Below, piece after piece: positions 16,196 through 25,329 of a stretch of DNA of 64,000 nucleotides. Position 1 is the stretch's first letter. Each line of letters opens with the position of its first letter. Under the pieces are notes generated by a model that saw nothing but the letters and a program-made list of their open reading frames with translations, made no database searches and was not told the DNA's origin. Made by a program: the position numbers and the translations under genes. The stretch is taken from positions 6,514,546-6,578,545 of the forward strand of contig NZ_CP032157.1 of NCBI RefSeq assembly GCF_003555545.1, written 5' to 3'. The stretch is from Paraflavitalea soli (GTDB lineage Bacteria > Bacteroidota > Bacteroidia > Chitinophagales > Chitinophagaceae).

Positions 16196-17827
16196 TTACA
16201 GCACAATATTTTGTACCAGTGGGTTTTTAGATGGATAATCTGTATTGAAATGCAGGCCACGGCTTTCTTTACGAAAGTTGGCGCCTTTAACTATCAGGTA
16301 GCTGACGGTGATCATATTGCGCAATTCGCAAAGCTGGGGCGATAAAGTCGTGGTCTGGTACAAGGATTCTGTTTCCGCCCAAAGGAGGTCCAGTCTTTTC
16401 ATGGCGCGTTCCAAACGTGTATTGGTGCGTACTATACCTACATAATCGCTCATCACCTGCTGCACTTCTTTCAGACTTTGGGTGATGAGGATCATTTCCT
16501 TGGGTTGGGTAGTGCCGGTGGCATTCCAATCGGGGATCAAAGCTTTCCCAATGGGAATCGGAACTCCGTTGGTGGAGGTGAGCGTTTGGGTCTGTATCTT
16601 TTGTGTGGCATCCATGAAACTGCGGTGGGAGAAAACCATGGCTTCCAGTAAGGAATTGCTGGCAAGGCGGTTGGCGCCATGCAGGCCGGTACTGGCGCAT
16701 TCGCCGGCGGCATACAGGTTCTTAATGGAAGTGCGGCCCCATTCGTCTGTTTTGATGCCACCGCAGCTATAGTGTGCTGCCGGCGCCACGGGTATCAGGT
16801 CCCTAGTAACATCAATACCCAGGGATTTGCATTTCTCGTAAATATTGGGGAAATGCTCGGTGAACTTTTCGAGGGATATATGTCGTACATCGAGGAATAC
16901 ATGTTCTGTACCGGTGATCTTCATTTCGCTATCAATGGCCCGGGCTACTATATCCCGGGGTGCCAGGTCTTTCCGCTCGTCGTACCGTTCCATGAATGCT
17001 TCGCCATTCTTGTTGCGCAAAATGCCACCATCGCCGCGTACGGCTTCTGTGATGAGGAATGATTGTCCGCGTACACCCGGCTCGTAGAGGGCGGTGGGGT
17101 GAAACTGGATGAATTCCATGTTCTCGATGCGGCCTTTGGCCCGGTATACCATGGCAACTCCATCGCCTGTAGCAATATAAGGATTGGTAGTGGAGCGGTA
17201 TACCTGTCCGTTTCCGCCGGTAGCCAGCAAAGTAATATTGGCCAGTACTTTTTCGATCTGGTTGGTCTCGCGGTTCAGCACATATACGCCATAACATTCA
17301 ATGTCGGGTGTGGCTTTGGTGACCAGGTAGCCCAGGTGGTGCTGGGTGATGAGGTCTACCACAAAGCAATGCTTGATCACTTCGATATTCTTGTAGGCGG
17401 CCAGGGCATCGAGCAGGGCCCGTTCCATTTCCCGGCCAGTCACATCTTTGTGGTGCAGGATACGGAACTCGCTATGGCCGCCTTCCTTGCCCAGCTTAAA
17501 ATCACCGTCTGCTTCCTTGTCAAACCGGGCGCCCCAGTCAATGATATCGCGGATGCGGTCCACTCCTTCTTTTACCACAATTTCTACTACCGCCTTGTTA
17601 CAAAGGCCGTCACCTGCGATCAGGGTATCCTCAATATGTTTATCGAAACTGTCTTTTTCAAAATCTGTTACCCCGGCAATACCTCCCTGGGCATACTTGG
17701 TATTGGTTTCATCGGTCTGCGCTTTGGTGATCACCAATACCTTTTTGTTGGGGAATTGCTGGGCAGCCTTAAGGGCAAAGGTTAGACCGGCAATACCAGA
17801 GCCTATTACTAAAAAGTCTGTTTGCAT
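16196..17827 (-). CDS. nadB: L-aspartate oxidase
   Basis: 543 residues. A flavoprotein that oxidises L-aspartate to iminoaspartate, the first step of de novo NAD synthesis; NadA would use the product but is not in the window. Motifs: FAD loop V-I-G-S-G-I-A-G-L near 6-14, N-T-K-Y-A-Q-G-G-I near 41-50, F-I-Q-F-H-P-T-A-L-Y-E-P-G near 240, H-Y-S-C-G-G-I near 350, and a second FAD region A-S-T-G-L-H-G-A-N-R-L-A-S-N-S-L. Length and motif order are those of NadB rather than succinate dehydrogenase SdhA. It lies 15 bp upstream of the nucleotidyltransferase gene, so the genes may be co-transcribed. Confidence 0.95.
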   Translation of the reverse strand: MQTDFLVIGSGIAGLTFALKAAQQFPNKKVLVITKAQTDETNTKYAQGGIAGVTDFEKDSFDKHIEDTLIAGDGLCNKAVVEIVVKEGVDRIRDIIDWGARFDKEADGDFKLGKEGGHSEFRILHHKDVTGREMERALLDALAAYKNIEVIKHCFVVDLITQHHLGYLVTKATPDIECYGVYVLNRETNQIEKVLANITLLATGGNGQVYRSTTNPYIATGDGVAMVYRAKGRIENMEFIQFHPTALYEPGVRGQSFLITEAVRGDGGILRNKNGEAFMERYDERKDLAPRDIVARAIDSEMKITGTEHVFLDVRHISLEKFTEHFPNIYEKCKSLGIDVTRDLIPVAPAAHYSCGGIKTDEWGRTSIKNLYAAGECASTGLHGANRLASNSLLEAMVFSHRSFMDATQKIQTQTLTSTNGVPIPIGKALIPDWNATGTTQPKEMILITQSLKEVQQVMSDYVGIVRTNTRLERAMKRLDLLWAETESLYQTTTLSPQLCELRNMITVSYLIVKGANFRKESRGLHFNTDYPSKNPLVQNIVL

Positions 17828-17893
17828 ATAGTGCGGTTAGAATCGCCAAAATTATGGAAAAGAGGGGACGTGGGAAGCGAAAAGCCTGAGGTA

Positions 17894-17912
17894 TGAAACG
17901 GGTGCCGTTTCA
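17894..17912. other. 8-bp perfect hairpin between genes
   Basis: TGAAACGG, three-base loop, CCGTTTCA. It lies just downstream of the minus-strand lipoprotein gene but has no T-run, so terminator function is uncertain. Confidence 0.4.
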
Positions 17913-17937
17913 CTTTTCACAGCTCCCGTTTTACCTT

Positions 17938-18726
17938 CTAATATTCCAGGGTATAGGCAAATTTATCGGGGCTTTCCAGTAAGTCCAGCAGGTTGTACTT
18001 TATGGTCACCGTTTTCCTGTCATCAGACAATTTGAGCAGGTCATTATCTGATTTCTTAACCGGGCGGGGCAGCTTAATGGTGGTGGTATAGGGTATTTCC
18101 ATGCCGGAGGTACTCATCTTTTTCACCTGCTCCATTTCCGGGCGGGCCAGGAGTGCCTTGTATTTTGCCTGATTGGTCTTTTTACTGATGAAGCCATTCT
18201 TCACAGTCACATCGTATATGCTGGCAATATCCTGCATATCGGGTTCTTTTGCTTCATCTATGATCTGGGTGGTATCTACGGCTGGTTTATTACCCCCGAA
18301 AAATTCTTTGAATACACTGGTGAGTCCTGCGCCACTGTTGCCTTCCCCTGCCATGAGTCTCTGCAGGTTGTCGTAACCTGCATAAGGGAAGTTAAGGTCC
18401 ATCTTAAACAGCTTTTCCTTAATGTTCATCTGCATTTTCATGGTGCCATTGGCCATCAGGGCTTTTTGCTCGGGGGTAACATCTTTGGCGCCGTCCAGCA
18501 TATCCTTCATCCGGATGGTGGTATCGATGGCTTTGTCGAGCCCTTCTTTGGTGAGTTCTTCCTCTCCTGCAAAGGATTGCATCATTTCAAGCAACTGTCC
18601 CATATCCATTTTGGTCAGGTAGGTGCCGGAGCCATCTGCATTGATCACGATCTCTTCATTTACTTCGTAGCAGCTAGCCAGAAAGCCCAGCATTACCAGG
18701 ACAAGGGTATATCTCAGGAACTTCAT
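17938..18726 (-). CDS. Lipoprotein, function unknown
   Basis: 262 residues from the ATG at 18726. The longer frame starting at 18768 would overlap the aldose-epimerase gene and would bury the signal sequence. A clear lipoprotein signal (M-K-F-L-R-Y-T ... L-G-F-L-A-S-C) puts the mature protein on a lipid anchor. The body has an early G-S-G-T-Y-L strand, a methionine-rich helical middle and a C-terminal K-L-S-D-D-R-K-T-V-T-I-K-Y strand. Resembles DUF-type secreted proteins of Bacteroidota; no function can be assigned. Confidence 0.75.
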   Translation of the reverse strand: MKFLRYTLVLVMLGFLASCYEVNEEIVINADGSGTYLTKMDMGQLLEMMQSFAGEEELTKEGLDKAIDTTIRMKDMLDGAKDVTPEQKALMANGTMKMQMNIKEKLFKMDLNFPYAGYDNLQRLMAGEGNSGAGLTSVFKEFFGGNKPAVDTTQIIDEAKEPDMQDIASIYDVTVKNGFISKKTNQAKYKALLARPEMEQVKKMSTSGMEIPYTTTIKLPRPVKKSDNDLLKLSDDRKTVTIKYNLLDLLESPDKFAYTLEY

Positions 18727-18757
18727 ACGCACCATATTTGGCGGCAAAGTACTCGTT

Positions 18758-19711
18758 TTATTCCACACTCAATTGGTACCATACGTTAAATGTGGCAGTA
18801 TGACGGGGCGCCAGCAAAGTGAGCCCCATACCATTGTTAAAACAATCCGGCGCACCGCTCAGGTTCTCAATGGCGATGCTCTTACGGTGGTCGGGCGTAT
18901 AGATTTGCAGGTAAGGATAATGTGCATTGGTGTAGATTGACAGTACCAGCCCATTTTTAGGATTGCGCAGCTGGCAGCAGGGCGCTCCTTCCTGCACTTC
19001 CAGCAGGAAACAATTGTCCAGTTGCCGGTCCTTCAGCTGCGCGGGGTGCCAAAAGGAGACTTCTTCCAGGAGTTGGCCGGTTGGGATGAGGTGTTCATTG
19101 AATTCCAGCATGGTATGTGAGGCAAATTGTAGCTCATAATCATTTATGCTGCCGCCCAGGGTAAAATAGGGATGCCAGCCATCGGCAATGGGAATGCTGC
19201 CATCTTCCAGGTTCAATAAGGACGTTTGTACCTGCAATACCCTGTTGGGATGTAGGGTATAACGCACCTCGCAAATATAATCAAAGGGGTAACCGGCATC
19301 TTCGCGCTGATAATGATAACGGAAGGAGGCGGAGGCCGACTGGTCGTCGGCAAACTGCTGCAGGAGGTTGAAAGGCCTGTTGGCCAACAGGCCGTGTATA
19401 GCGGTACCATCCATGAACTTCCGGCCGAATTCAAATTCGTGGTCCTCAAACCGGTATTTGCCGCCGTCAATCCGGCATACAAAGGGCGAAAGCCGGGCGC
19501 TCTTGTAAGAAGAGGTAATTTCCTGTTCAGCTTCCTCCTTACTGGCATAGTTGTCAATGACGTTGAATCTTTGTCCCGCCAGGGGAATTTCAAAGGCATG
19601 CAGCAGGGTGCCATAAGCAGGTAAAATAGCTACCATTGCTCCCGTTGCATTATCTTGCAGCCGCAATAACGATAAGTCGTTTGTCTTGTACCTGTCAATA
19701 GTAAAACTCAT
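18758..19711 (-). CDS. Aldose 1-epimerase family protein (GalM-like)
   Basis: 317 residues, the mutarotase fold length. Conserved features are N-x-x-x-x-P-F-V-C-R-I-D-G-G-K-Y near 70-85, A-I-H-G-L near 105, D-G-W-H-P-Y-F near 175 with the catalytic-type histidine, and a late S-I-A-I-E-N-L-S-G-x-P-D-C-F-N segment with the likely catalytic Glu. It would interconvert sugar anomers and is divergently arranged with galK (41 bp between starts), which supports a role in galactose use. Confidence 0.87.
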   Translation of the reverse strand: MSFTIDRYKTNDLSLLRLQDNATGAMVAILPAYGTLLHAFEIPLAGQRFNVIDNYASKEEAEQEITSSYKSARLSPFVCRIDGGKYRFEDHEFEFGRKFMDGTAIHGLLANRPFNLLQQFADDQSASASFRYHYQREDAGYPFDYICEVRYTLHPNRVLQVQTSLLNLEDGSIPIADGWHPYFTLGGSINDYELQFASHTMLEFNEHLIPTGQLLEEVSFWHPAQLKDRQLDNCFLLEVQEGAPCCQLRNPKNGLVLSIYTNAHYPYLQIYTPDHRKSIAIENLSGAPDCFNNGMGLTLLAPRHTATFNVWYQLSVE

Positions 19712-19752
19712 ACATCAGTTAATAGGGGATTAAAATTAATTTTTTTGTAGTT

Positions 19753-20898
19753 ATGATTGCAGACCAATTACGCCGGCAATTCCAGGAAAAATACAATAAG
19801 CATCCGTTGATCATTGCCGCTCCCGGACGTGTAAACCTGATAGGAGAGCATACGGATTATAATGAAGGCTTTGTGTTACCCGGAGCAGTTGATAAAAAGA
19901 TGTATGTAGCCATGGCGGAAAACAATTCCGATACGGTAAATGTCTATGCCAGCCAGTTTAATGAAACCTACTCTTTTCCGCTGCAAGGCATCCAACCGGT
20001 TGATGGGTGGATGAATTACCTGCTGGGTGTTACCTTTCATATCCAGGACCGAGGCAAAACCCTACGGGGTGTAGATGTGATCATTGATGGTGATGTGCCG
20101 GTGGGCGCAGGTATGAGTTCTTCTGCTGCTCTTACTTCTGCTTATGGATTTGCCCTGAATGAAATATTTGGGCTGGGCTTTAGCCGGATGGACCTGGCCT
20201 TTATTGGCCAGAAAACAGAACACACTTTTGTAGGTGTGATGTGCGGCATCATGGACCAGTTTGCCAGCTTGCATGGTAAAAAGGGACATGTGATGAAGCT
20301 GGACTGCCGCAGCCTGGAGTATGAATACATCCCTTTTGACTTCCCGGATCATAATATCGTGCTGGTAAATAGTATGGTAAGTCATTCACTGGCTGGTTCT
20401 GAATACAATGTGCGCAGGCAGCAATGTGAAGAAGGGGTAGCCATCCTGAAAAAGCATTATCCCGGTATCAATTCCCTGCGTGATGTAAGTCTGGAAGTAT
20501 TGGGCCTGCACCAGCATGAATTATCTCCCATTGTATATGACCGTTGCTGGTATGTGGTGAGTGAAAAAGAGCGACTGATGAAAGGTTGCGAGGCCCTGCA
20601 AAAAGGTGACCTGACCGTTTTTGGTCAAATGATGAATGCAACCCATCAGGGCCTGAGCAAGCAATACAGCGTGAGCTGTACTGAGCTTGACTTCCTGGCC
20701 GAGCGGGCCGGTTTTATTGAAGGTGTTGCCGGGTCACGTATGATGGGTGGCGGCTTTGGAGGCTGTACCATCAATATCGTAAGGAAAGAAGCGGTAGAGA
20801 ATTTTACCAATAAGATACAGCAGTCCTTCAACCAGTTGTTCAAAGTAGTGCCGCATGTGTACGTAACGCAGATCGAGGATGGTGCGAAAGCGATATAG
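19753..20898 (+). CDS. galK: Galactokinase
   Basis: 381 residues, a GHMP kinase that phosphorylates galactose to galactose-1-phosphate (Leloir pathway). All signatures are present: P-G-R-V-N-L-I-G-E-H-T-D-Y-N near 25-38, P-V-G-A-G-M-S-S-S-A-A-L near 116-128, M-C-G-I-M-D-Q-F near 160, and G-S-R-M-M-G-G-G-F-G-G-C near 328. The start at 19753 is only 41 bp from the divergent galM-like start, so both promoters lie in that gap. Confidence 0.95.
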   Translation: MIADQLRRQFQEKYNKHPLIIAAPGRVNLIGEHTDYNEGFVLPGAVDKKMYVAMAENNSDTVNVYASQFNETYSFPLQGIQPVDGWMNYLLGVTFHIQDRGKTLRGVDVIIDGDVPVGAGMSSSAALTSAYGFALNEIFGLGFSRMDLAFIGQKTEHTFVGVMCGIMDQFASLHGKKGHVMKLDCRSLEYEYIPFDFPDHNIVLVNSMVSHSLAGSEYNVRRQQCEEGVAILKKHYPGINSLRDVSLEVLGLHQHELSPIVYDRCWYVVSEKERLMKGCEALQKGDLTVFGQMMNATHQGLSKQYSVSCTELDFLAERAGFIEGVAGSRMMGGGFGGCTINIVRKEAVENFTNKIQQSFNQLFKVVPHVYVTQIEDGAKAI

Positions 20899-20900
20899 GA

Positions 20901-20949
20901 GAATACAGAATACAGGAGACAGAATACAGAAGGTTGAAGACAGAAGATA
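20901..20949. repeat. 7-bp degenerate tandem repeat (GAATACA type)
   Basis: Seven consecutive heptamers (GAATACA, GAATACA, GGAGACA, GAATACA, GAAGGTT, GAAGACA, GAAGATA) directly after the galK stop. It is the same word family as the array after kbl. Confidence 0.9.
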
Positions 20950-20951
20950 TT

Positions 20952-20980
20952 AAAAAAGGAGCGATCACGCTCCTTTTTTA
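20952..20980. terminator. Bidirectional terminator
   Basis: AAAAAAGGAGCG / CGCTCCTTTTTT around a four-base loop, between galK and a converging gene. Confidence 0.8.
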
Positions 20981-21015
20981 ATGGCTATACTTTAGACTGT
21001 ATTTACTACAGCAGC

Positions 21016-21522
21016 TTATTGAGGTGCTGAATATTTCACGATATCAATGCCTACTCCATTGGGATCGTAGAAGGCAAAGTGACGATCTCCCCAGGGCTCA
21101 TCGCGGATGGGCACTGTAATGTTGACCCCCAGGTCCCTGATGCGCTTATACTCCGCGTCGACATCTTCTACTTCAATGGTCAGGAACATACCTTTTCCTT
21201 CAAAAGCAGGCTGGAATATAGGTTGTTGGGAAGGGTGGTTGGGCAACAGGAGGGCAAAGGAAGTTTGCTGACCGGGTGTATGCAGCAACACATAAAAGTC
21301 GTTTTCAAAAGTGATCCCAAAGTGAAGAACGCGCTGATAAAATTCCTTGCTTTCGGCCAGTTTGGCGGTAATAATGCCTGCGTTTAGTTTCATATTTCCT
21401 TTTTTAGTAGTTATTGCCGGTGAGGGCGCCGTGGCCGGAGCCGGGTTGCTTTGCTTGCACTGAGTGCCTGTCATTAGCATAAGGACGGCCAGACCGAATC
21501 CTGTAAATCTGCTTCCTTGCAT
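21016..21522 (-). CDS. VOC (glyoxalase/bleomycin-resistance) family protein, possibly exported
   Basis: 168 residues from 21522. The C-terminal 120 residues form a single vicinal-oxygen-chelate domain (K-L-A-E-S-K-E-F-Y-Q-R-V-L-H-F-G ... D-R-H-F-A-F-Y-D-P-N-G-V-G-I-D-I). The first 40 residues look like a signal sequence with a cysteine (L-M-T-G-T-Q-C), but the lipobox is poor. An internal ATG at 21393, preceded by AGGAAAT, would give a cytoplasmic 125-residue VOC protein of ordinary length. I cannot decide between the two starts. Substrate unknown. Confidence 0.75.
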   Translation of the reverse strand: MQGSRFTGFGLAVLMLMTGTQCKQSNPAPATAPSPAITTKKGNMKLNAGIITAKLAESKEFYQRVLHFGITFENDFYVLLHTPGQQTSFALLLPNHPSQQPIFQPAFEGKGMFLTIEVEDVDAEYKRIRDLGVNITVPIRDEPWGDRHFAFYDPNGVGIDIVKYSAPQ

Positions 21523-21535
21523 AAAATCTAATGTT

Positions 21536-21985
21536 TTAAATAACGCCCATTTGTACCTGGGTCACATTGTATTGTTGTTGCTGAAAATCGATATTGAGGT
21601 ACACTTCCCTGCATTCTTCCGTCATGGGTATTTTATGGGCGTCGATATGGTGCATCACTTCCTGGTAGGTTTCAGCAAGGGTGTCCCAGGCGCCTTCGTG
21701 GGTATGGGTAACAGCCCTGAAAGCTGGTAACTGTTTGATAGCGAAACGGGAAGGCTGAAATTGACCCTGTATGGGGATGGCAATGGTGAGGGTGAAAACA
21801 GTGTCGGGTTTTCCATCCATGCCATGGTATATCCAGAGGGGAGCGCCGCTGATCAGGGCATTGTGGTGTACGGCTTCAGCACACAGGTCTTTCACCACCG
21901 TACCAATATATTGGCTCAATTGAGGGAGGGTGGTCTGGTGCTGACTGTAGAGCACCGTTACCGGGGGATGTGTTTTAACATACAT
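21536..21985 (-). CDS. GyrI-like small-molecule-binding protein
   Basis: 149 residues, a stand-alone effector-binding domain of the AraC/GyrI/SOUL type. A central A-V-T-H-T-H-E-G-A-W-D-T-L strand-helix and a C-terminal E-C-R-E-V-Y-L-N-I-D motif followed by Y-N-V-T-Q-V-Q are characteristic. No DNA-binding domain is present. The gene follows a WYL-domain regulator in the same direction and precedes the VOC gene by 13 bp, so these may form a small stress-response group. Confidence 0.8.
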   Translation of the reverse strand: MYVKTHPPVTVLYSQHQTTLPQLSQYIGTVVKDLCAEAVHHNALISGAPLWIYHGMDGKPDTVFTLTIAIPIQGQFQPSRFAIKQLPAFRAVTHTHEGAWDTLAETYQEVMHHIDAHKIPMTEECREVYLNIDFQQQQYNVTQVQMGVI

Positions 21986-22067
21986 GATGCTTTGATTTAT
22001 TTAACACAAAGCAACTACTGGGTTGTGACAACCCTATGTCAGTAGGGGGAGAATTATTTAAAAGTAG

Positions 22068-22135
22068 TAAGGTGGGCCGCCCTGCGGCGCTGCCACAGCC
22101 GCCCGGTCCCGTAGTATTGCGGGACGACTCACCTT
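22068..22135 (-). terminator. Complex GC-rich hairpin region after the WYL gene
   Basis: AAGGTG / CACCTT ends enclose at least two inner hairpins, including GTCCCG...CGGGAC and a GGCGGC-type stem. It begins at the stop codon of the WYL regulator. It could be a terminator or a REP-like element. Confidence 0.35.
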
Positions 22136-23081
22136 ATTGATAATGGTCCTTCATTTCTGCGCAGTATGCCTTCATCATGGTATGGAGTGTGTCGGGAAAC
22201 TCAACTCTTACAGCATTGGTAAACATGAGCAGCCAGCGGGCCAGGCCTTCCAGGGAGCCGGTCACAAAATACATGCGGATGAAGTCTTTCTCCTCTTCTT
22301 CCCGTACAAATCCATACCAGTATTTCTGGTTCTGCATGTATTTAACGACGTCTTTATCAAAGCGTAACACCACTTCATGGAGCGCATGGCTGCTGGCCAT
22401 CGTTTTGATATAATCCTGTAAGGAGGGGTGTACGGAGAGGTCGAACTGTTCATCTTTTAGCTGCAACCTTTTAATACGGCTTACCCTGAAATCGCGGTAA
22501 CCATTGCGCAGGCGGCACCAGCCAATGAGGTGCCAGTTGGCGCCGTAATGGCAAAGGCCAATGGGCTCAATGACCCTTTCACTTACCTCTTCATTATAAT
22601 TGGAATGGTATAAGATAAAGATGGAGCGTTTGTCGGCAATGGCTTTTTGCAGGGCGCTGAGGTGCTGGCTGGGAGCTTCTTCTTCGGGTATCCGGGAGCG
22701 AATGACCTCGATATGATCACTCAGCATGTCCATCTGCTCTTTATCGGTAGTACGCAAAACAGCTTTGATCTTGAAGAGCGCTGTTTCAAAATGTTTCTTC
22801 ACTGAAGCGTCCGTCATATGTGCGGCCAGTTTACCTCCGAGCAATAAAGCAGCGGCTTCTTCCTGGGTGAACATGACCGGGGGCAGGCGATAGCCTTCCA
22901 TAATGGTATAGCCGCTGCCGGCTTCACCAATAACCGGTACCCCGCTTTCGTCCAAAGCCTTGATGTCGCGGTATACCGTGCGCAGGCTCATGTTGAAGCG
23001 GTCGGCAATTTCCTGGGCCGTAACCCGCTTCTTGCTTTGCAGGTGCGTAAGGATGGCGTGCAGTCGGTCGATGCGGTTCAA
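22134..23081 (-). CDS. YafY/PafC-like WYL-domain transcriptional regulator
   Basis: 315 residues. An N-terminal DeoR-type helix-turn-helix (V-T-A-Q-E-I-A-D-R-F-N-M-S-L-R-T-V-Y-R-D-I near 19-40) is followed by the G-Y-R-L-P-P-V-M-F linker. A WYL domain (about 140-225) carries the G-L-C-H-Y-G-A-N-W-H-L-I-G-W-C-R core in place of the consensus W-Y-L, and a C-terminal WCX extension completes it. Members often sense nucleic-acid or metabolite ligands. Its start lies 5 bp from the ispG stop, so co-transcription with ispG is possible. Confidence 0.9.
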   Translation of the reverse strand: MNRIDRLHAILTHLQSKKRVTAQEIADRFNMSLRTVYRDIKALDESGVPVIGEAGSGYTIMEGYRLPPVMFTQEEAAALLLGGKLAAHMTDASVKKHFETALFKIKAVLRTTDKEQMDMLSDHIEVIRSRIPEEEAPSQHLSALQKAIADKRSIFILYHSNYNEEVSERVIEPIGLCHYGANWHLIGWCRLRNGYRDFRVSRIKRLQLKDEQFDLSVHPSLQDYIKTMASSHALHEVVLRFDKDVVKYMQNQKYWYGFVREEEEKDFIRMYFVTGSLEGLARWLLMFTNAVRVEFPDTLHTMMKAYCAEMKDHYQ

Positions 23082-23086
23082 TGAAA

Positions 23087-25123
23087 TTAGTTTTGTGTTA
23101 TGCTCCCCGGTTCCACCCAGGCTTCATTGTCTTTCAACAGGTTTACCAGTTCCTCTACCGCAATATTACTGTCTACATTCCGCTTCACCACTTCTTTTCC
23201 TTTGTAGAGGGTGATCTTACCGGGACCACTGCCTACATAACCAAAGTCGGCATCCGCCATTTCACCCGGGCCGTTCACAATGCATCCCATGATGGCGATC
23301 TTCACGCCCTTGAGGTGATTGGTAACCGAGCGGATCTTAGCCGTGGTTTCCTGCAGGTCAAATAAAGTACGGCCACAGGAAGGGCAGGAGATATATTCTG
23401 TTTTGGATATCCTTGTACGCGTAGCCTGTAAAATGGAAAAGGCCGTATTATTGGTAAACTGGTAAATGTCTTTGATCGGTAGATAAGTCCTTCCCGTAAC
23501 CTGGATGTTTTCCATCTGTGCCTTGCCACCATAACCCAGGCAAATACCATCTCCCAATCCTTCCAGCAATAAGGCGCCGGTTTCTGTAGCAAAGTGGATC
23601 AGGTGTTCGTCGGGTGTTTGCCAGTTGCTGTCTGTGATCAATACTACAGGGTTCTTGATCTTCCGGCTTTGCAGTTCCACCATCATGCGGCGCACGGATT
23701 GCATGGCATTTTGGTTCGTACTGCTGAGGCAGATGACCACCGTAGGATCATTGGCCAATGCATCGAGGAAAGTATAATCGTTGATGGGTGTTTCATCATT
23801 GAAACAATCTACCATTACAAAGTTGAGGTGATCGCTTTTAAGCGGAGCGCTGGCAAAACCACTGTCGCTAAAGATGGGCAGGTATTTGGCTTTATCCGTA
23901 GCCGTGGCCCAGGTGGCCGGGTAGGTAATTACTTTCAGCGTACCGGGTAAAGCAAAAGGAACGAGTTTGTTGCCGGTGAAAATATAATCAGCGGCTGCAT
24001 CGCTGATATTCCATTTGTCGGTAGCCTCATCATAACCATAGCCCACACTTTGCAGCGTTTCAGGCGTGATGGCTTCCAGTTTGCTCAGGTCGGCAATAAC
24101 CACCGGTACCTGCTTGCCACCAATATTATCTACTGCGAAAGTTTCCCTGCGCTGGTATTGAAAAGGATTATACGTGATTTTCTCTATTGGCGGAACGCCT
24201 GACTGCCGATCGCCGACTGCTTCCGACTCATGTCGGGACCGACTTTCATATCTCTTGAGCAGGTCTTTACAAACCGGTATTTCAAACTCAGGATCTTCCG
24301 TGAGGGATACGCGAATCGTGTCGCCTATGCCATCTTCCAGCAACGTACCGATGCCAATAGCCGATTTGATACGTCCATCTTCCCCGTCGCCGGCTTCTGT
24401 AACGCCCAGGTGCAGCGGATAACACTCCTGAAATTCAGTCATCATGCTTTGTACCAGCAAGCGGTAGGCTTGCACCATTACCTGGGGATTGCTGGCCTTC
24501 ATACTCAGGATGATCTGGTGGTATTGCTCATCGCGTGCAATGCGCAGGAATTCCATAGCGCTTTCAACCATGCCCGTGGGTGTATCACCATAGCGGCTCA
24601 TGATGCGGTCGCTGAGGGAGCCGTGGTTGGTGCCAATACGCATGGCGGTACCGTATTCCTTACAGATCTTTACCAGGGGGGTGAATCTTTCGCGGATGCG
24701 GTCTATTTCCTCTGCATATTCCGAATCCGTATAATCGATCTGCTCAAACTTTTTCTTGTCTACATAGTTGCCGGGATTCACACGCACCTTTTCTACAATG
24801 CGGGCAGCGATCTCGGCGGCATTGGGGGTAAAGTGAATATCCGCCACCAGTGGCGTATGATAACCTCTTTTGTTCAGTTCGTTTTTTATAACGAGCAGGT
24901 TTTCCGCTTCTTTTTTACTGGGGGCAGTGATCCGTACCAGTTCCGATCCGGCCTCAATACAACGGATGGATTGTTCCACGGTGGCAATGGTATCCATGGT
25001 ATCCGTAGTAGTCATCGTTTGTACACGGATGGGATTAAAATTGCCCAGCAGCAAATGGCCGATCTTTACTTCACGGGTAGGGAGGCGTTTGTATTCTGTC
25101 AGAGATTCGCAGTAAAGCTGCAT
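23087..25123 (-). CDS. ispG: 4-hydroxy-3-methylbut-2-enyl diphosphate synthase, Bacteroidota/plant-type with insert domain
   Basis: 678 residues, far longer than the roughly 370-residue E. coli enzyme because of the extra central domain of Bacteroidota, Chlamydiae and plants. It converts MEcPP to HMBPP in the MEP isoprenoid pathway with a 4Fe-4S cluster. The N-terminal TIM-barrel part begins R-L-P-T-R-E-V-K-I-G. The C-terminal reductase part has the cluster cysteines in C-P-S-C-G-R-T-L and G-C-I-V-N-G-P-G-E. Near residue 300 the coding sequence contains three heptamer repeat units (24201-24221) giving a variable E-S-E-A-V-G-D-R-Q-S-G linker. Confidence 0.95.
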   Translation of the reverse strand: MQLYCESLTEYKRLPTREVKIGHLLLGNFNPIRVQTMTTTDTMDTIATVEQSIRCIEAGSELVRITAPSKKEAENLLVIKNELNKRGYHTPLVADIHFTPNAAEIAARIVEKVRVNPGNYVDKKKFEQIDYTDSEYAEEIDRIRERFTPLVKICKEYGTAMRIGTNHGSLSDRIMSRYGDTPTGMVESAMEFLRIARDEQYHQIILSMKASNPQVMVQAYRLLVQSMMTEFQECYPLHLGVTEAGDGEDGRIKSAIGIGTLLEDGIGDTIRVSLTEDPEFEIPVCKDLLKRYESRSRHESEAVGDRQSGVPPIEKITYNPFQYQRRETFAVDNIGGKQVPVVIADLSKLEAITPETLQSVGYGYDEATDKWNISDAAADYIFTGNKLVPFALPGTLKVITYPATWATATDKAKYLPIFSDSGFASAPLKSDHLNFVMVDCFNDETPINDYTFLDALANDPTVVICLSSTNQNAMQSVRRMMVELQSRKIKNPVVLITDSNWQTPDEHLIHFATETGALLLEGLGDGICLGYGGKAQMENIQVTGRTYLPIKDIYQFTNNTAFSILQATRTRISKTEYISCPSCGRTLFDLQETTAKIRSVTNHLKGVKIAIMGCIVNGPGEMADADFGYVGSGPGKITLYKGKEVVKRNVDSNIAVEELVNLLKDNEAWVEPGSITQN
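24201..24221. repeat. 7-bp repeat units inside ispG
   Basis: Three heptamers (GACTGCC, GATCGCC, GACTGCT) in the plus-strand reading, 21 bp in all, so the reading frame is kept. They resemble the intergenic heptamer arrays. Confidence 0.6.
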
Positions 25124-25150
25124 GTTAATGTATAATTGAGGTGCAAAGGT

Positions 25151-25323
25151 AGCTATTAGCTGCGAGCTTTGAGCTACGAGCTACGAGCCAAAACCTTCAG
25201 CAGGTTGTTGGCAAAAGCAAAGTTATACATTGATAATCAACGCGTATTTCAATAATTCACAATAAAAGACTTGATTGGTACTGTTTGTATTGCTCGTAGC
25301 TCACAGCTCGTGGCTCGAAGCTG
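25151..25323. repeat. Inverted pair of 7-bp repeat arrays
   Basis: The left array (25151-25189) has units AGCTATT, AGCTGCG, AGCTTTG, AGCTACG, AGCTACG. The right array (25292-25323) has GCTCGTA, GCTCACA, GCTCGTG, GCTCGAA. The two are reverse complements in sense (GAGCTACGAGC against GCTCGTAGCTC) and could form a long hairpin with a spacer of about 100 bp, between the batC stop and the ispG start. Confidence 0.85.
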
Positions 25324-25329
25324 TTTTCC

